5,969 bases of DNA, from NCBI GenBank assembly GCA_016840965.1, contig JAEORI010000336.1, forward strand, positions 1 to 5,969, given 5' to 3'. Positions 4,499-5,969 of this stretch are shown piece after piece. The stretch's first letter is position 1. The number at the start of each line of letters is the position of its first letter. The translations under genes and the position numbers were made by a program. The DNA is from Candidatus Thorarchaeota archaeon (lineage in GTDB: Archaea > Asgardarchaeota > Thorarchaeia > Thorarchaeales > Thorarchaeaceae). The notes under the pieces are model-generated. The model saw only the letters and a list, made by a program, of their open reading frames with translations. It did no database searches and was not told where the DNA came from.

Positions 4499-5807
4499 TG
4501 AGATTGATCGCATCCTTGAGAAGAACATTCCAAAGAGCATGCGTCAACGTGGTAGAACTACGGTAGACTCGCTTATGAGCCCAATCAGAGATGTTCTAAA
4601 TAGACGAAGGTTTCCAGAAAAAGGTCTTACAGACCTTCAACTCGAGATGATGTTTCAACTTCTCTCCTCTCTTGATACTGATAAGGATCCTGAAGCAGCA
4701 AGAGTTGGCGAACGAGAGGCTCGAATAGCTTCACCTTTCATTGGTCGCTTGTCGGCAGGTTTCAATCATGGTGTAGGACGAAGTGGGAAGCTTGCTGCAC
4801 CTCAACCAAAAGCTCCCGGAGCGTCTCTGATGCAGCAAGTGGCAAATAGTGTTGCACTTGATGCAATTCGTAAACTTGGCCTCAGCAATATGAAATCGGG
4901 TATTGTGACTCCGCTGTCAACAGGTATGAGTATTGCACTCATTCTTAGTGCGCTGCGAAGAGAGCATGGGACCAAACAAGTCCTATTTCCCCGCATTGAC
5001 CATACTTCCCCGCATCGAGCTATTGCATTTGCAGGACTCGAGAAAGTTGTAGTCCCAACATTAATCGAAGGGGATGCAGTCCGAGTCGATCTAGATGAAC
5101 TACAGCGTCAAATAGAAGAGACTGAATCAAGTGCGGTCCTTGCTACAACTACTTTCTTTCCGCCTCGAGAACCAGATCCTGTGAAGGACATTGCTAAGTC
5201 TTGTGCAAAGCACGACGTACCTTTGGTCATCAATAATGCCTATGGTGTCCAATCTGATAGAATTATGAGTGAGATCCGTTCTGCGGCTGACGCAGGACAT
5301 GTGACCGCAGTTGTTCAGAGTAGCGACAAGAACTTTCTTGCTCCTGTTGGCGCATCAATCATTGCTTCACCATCTGAAGAGATTGTTGAACAGGTTGCGG
5401 AGACTTACGCAGGACGTGCATCTGCTGCACCCATAGTTCAAACACTTGCCGCTCTATTAGCAATTGGTTTGGAGAATTATAGAGGTCTCCAGCTGGAGCA
5501 GTCTGAGAATTTGAAACTCCTGAATGAGAGGATGAATGAAATCGCAGACAAAATTGGTCAAAGAGTTCTCTCAGTCTGGAATCCTGTGGCATGCGCGCTC
5601 ACAATGGATGGACTGGATGTCAATGAGGTTGGAGCAAGGCTCTATAATTCGCGCGTGACAGGTCCTCGGGCAGTGGCTAAAGGTGCGTTTGGATCTTCAT
5701 GTGAAAACTACCCTCATAGCTATTTGGTGATGAATGCGGCAATCGGAGCATCAAAAAATGACATCGAAACAGCTACAACCAAACTAAATAAGGAAGTCAG
5801 TAGATAG
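4488..5807 (+). CDS. spcS: O-phosphoseryl-tRNA(Sec) selenium transferase SepSecS
   Basis: A 439-residue PLP enzyme that converts O-phosphoseryl-tRNA(Sec) to selenocysteinyl-tRNA(Sec) using selenophosphate, the last step of Sec-tRNA synthesis in archaea and eukaryotes. The phosphate-loop region is nearly that of the human enzyme: VGEREARIAS (73-82) with R76, and GRSGKLAAPQPKAPGAS (97-113) with R98 and Q106, aligning with human R75, R97 and Q105. The PLP lysine is K281 in SSDKNFLAPVGAS (278-290), matching human K284. R310 in YAGRASAAP matches the tRNA-phosphate contact R313. NNAYGVQS (249-256) is also conserved. The length agrees with archaeal members (about 436), so it is complete. The TTG start overlaps the end of selB and is fixed by GAGGAGG at 4472-4478. 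The upstream kinase PSTK and the selenophosphate synthetase are not in this window. Confidence 0.97.
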   Translation: MDNDEIDRILEKNIPKSMRQRGRTTVDSLMSPIRDVLNRRRFPEKGLTDLQLEMMFQLLSSLDTDKDPEAARVGEREARIASPFIGRLSAGFNHGVGRSGKLAAPQPKAPGASLMQQVANSVALDAIRKLGLSNMKSGIVTPLSTGMSIALILSALRREHGTKQVLFPRIDHTSPHRAIAFAGLEKVVVPTLIEGDAVRVDLDELQRQIEETESSAVLATTTFFPPREPDPVKDIAKSCAKHDVPLVINNAYGVQSDRIMSEIRSAADAGHVTAVVQSSDKNFLAPVGASIIASPSEEIVEQVAETYAGRASAAPIVQTLAALLAIGLENYRGLQLEQSENLKLLNERMNEIADKIGQRVLSVWNPVACALTMDGLDVNEVGARLYNSRVTGPRAVAKGAFGSSCENYPHSYLVMNAAIGASKNDIETATTKLNKEVSR

Positions 5808-5823
5808 ACTATGAAACCCTAGA

Positions 5824-5829
5824 GGGAGG
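5824..5829 (+). promoter_or_regulatory. Ribosome binding site of the third operon gene
   Basis: GGGAGG lies 9 bases before the TTG at 5839. It is the main evidence that a gene starts there, because that TTG is the first start codon after the in-frame TGA at 5812-5814. Confidence 0.65.
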
Positions 5830-5838
5830 CTACGAAGT

Positions 5839-5969
5839 TTGGATGCTTCAGAGGATATGGTGAAGGTTTCACGTAGTCTGAATTACTCTACTGATGATTC
5901 GACTACAGTCTTCAGAATTGCTTGGTATGAAGTTGCCTCGAAACCCAATGTGATACTTGAAGAGTATAG
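5839..5969 (+). CDS. N-terminal part of an unknown protein, third gene of the Sec operon
   Basis: An open frame of 43 codons begins at TTG 5839, 31 bases after the spcS stop, and runs off the window with no stop. The visible N-terminus starts MDASEDMVKVSRSLNYSTDD and continues into a probably helical stretch (VFRIAWYEVASKPNVILEEY). ATG at 5857 and GTG at 5860 are alternative starts, but only the TTG is well placed behind GGGAGG (5824-5829). I do not recognise the family. No P-loop as in PSTK and no Cys/Sec motif as in selenophosphate synthetase is seen in the visible part, so neither is supported. Same strand and short spacing imply co-transcription with selB and spcS. Confidence 0.65.
   Translation, partial: MDASEDMVKVSRSLNYSTDDSTTVFRIAWYEVASKPNVILEEY

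Noticed and set aside
5817..5826. CCCTAGAGGG as a terminator hairpin after spcS
   Set aside because: The loop would be too tight for the full stem, no T-tract follows, and the downstream gene has a ribosome binding site overlapping it.

Overview
The window looks archaeal, most likely from a selenocysteine-using lineage outside the methanococci, with Asgard archaea the best guess. The strongest evidence is a tandem pair encoding an archaeal/eukaryotic-type SelB (EFsec) and SepSecS, the enzyme that makes Sec-tRNA in archaea and eukaryotes. Other signs agree: TATA-like promoters close to start codons, purine-rich Shine-Dalgarno sites, frequent GTG/TTG starts, and a pilin-like membrane protein. 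Among archaea, Sec machinery is known mainly from Methanococcales (very AT-rich), Methanopyrus (GC-rich) and Asgard lineages. The moderate base composition here fits the last group, but this assignment is inference.

Layout. Positions 1-88 hold a window edge of unclear coding status and a TATA-like promoter. A small zinc-finger-like protein (89-313) and a ModE-type winged-helix regulator (371-730) follow on the + strand. The ribosome binding site of the regulator lies inside a potential hairpin. Converging on it and overlapping its last bases is a minus-strand gene (725-1798) for a four-helix membrane polyferredoxin of the NapH type. Upstream of that, also on the minus strand, is a small pilin-like, single-anchor secreted protein (1888-2355). 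A second single-anchor exported protein of unknown function (2474-2950) diverges from it across an intergenic region that contains a 9-bp inverted repeat. An oligo-T terminator follows.

The right half is a Sec operon: selB (3104-4498), overlapping spcS (4488-5807) by 11 bases, then a third gene (5839 to the window end) with a strong ribosome binding site. Only the first 43 codons of that gene are visible and I do not recognise it.

How the genes may work together. SepSecS converts O-phosphoseryl-tRNA(Sec) to Sec-tRNA(Sec), and SelB carries it to the ribosome for insertion at recoded UGA codons. ModE-type regulators control molybdate/tungstate-related genes, and NapH-type proteins serve membrane electron transfer. 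One possible link is a Se- and Mo/W-dependent oxidoreductase such as formate dehydrogenase encoded elsewhere, but no such enzyme is in this window. I see no selenoprotein, SECIS element, tRNA, CRISPR array or insertion sequence here.
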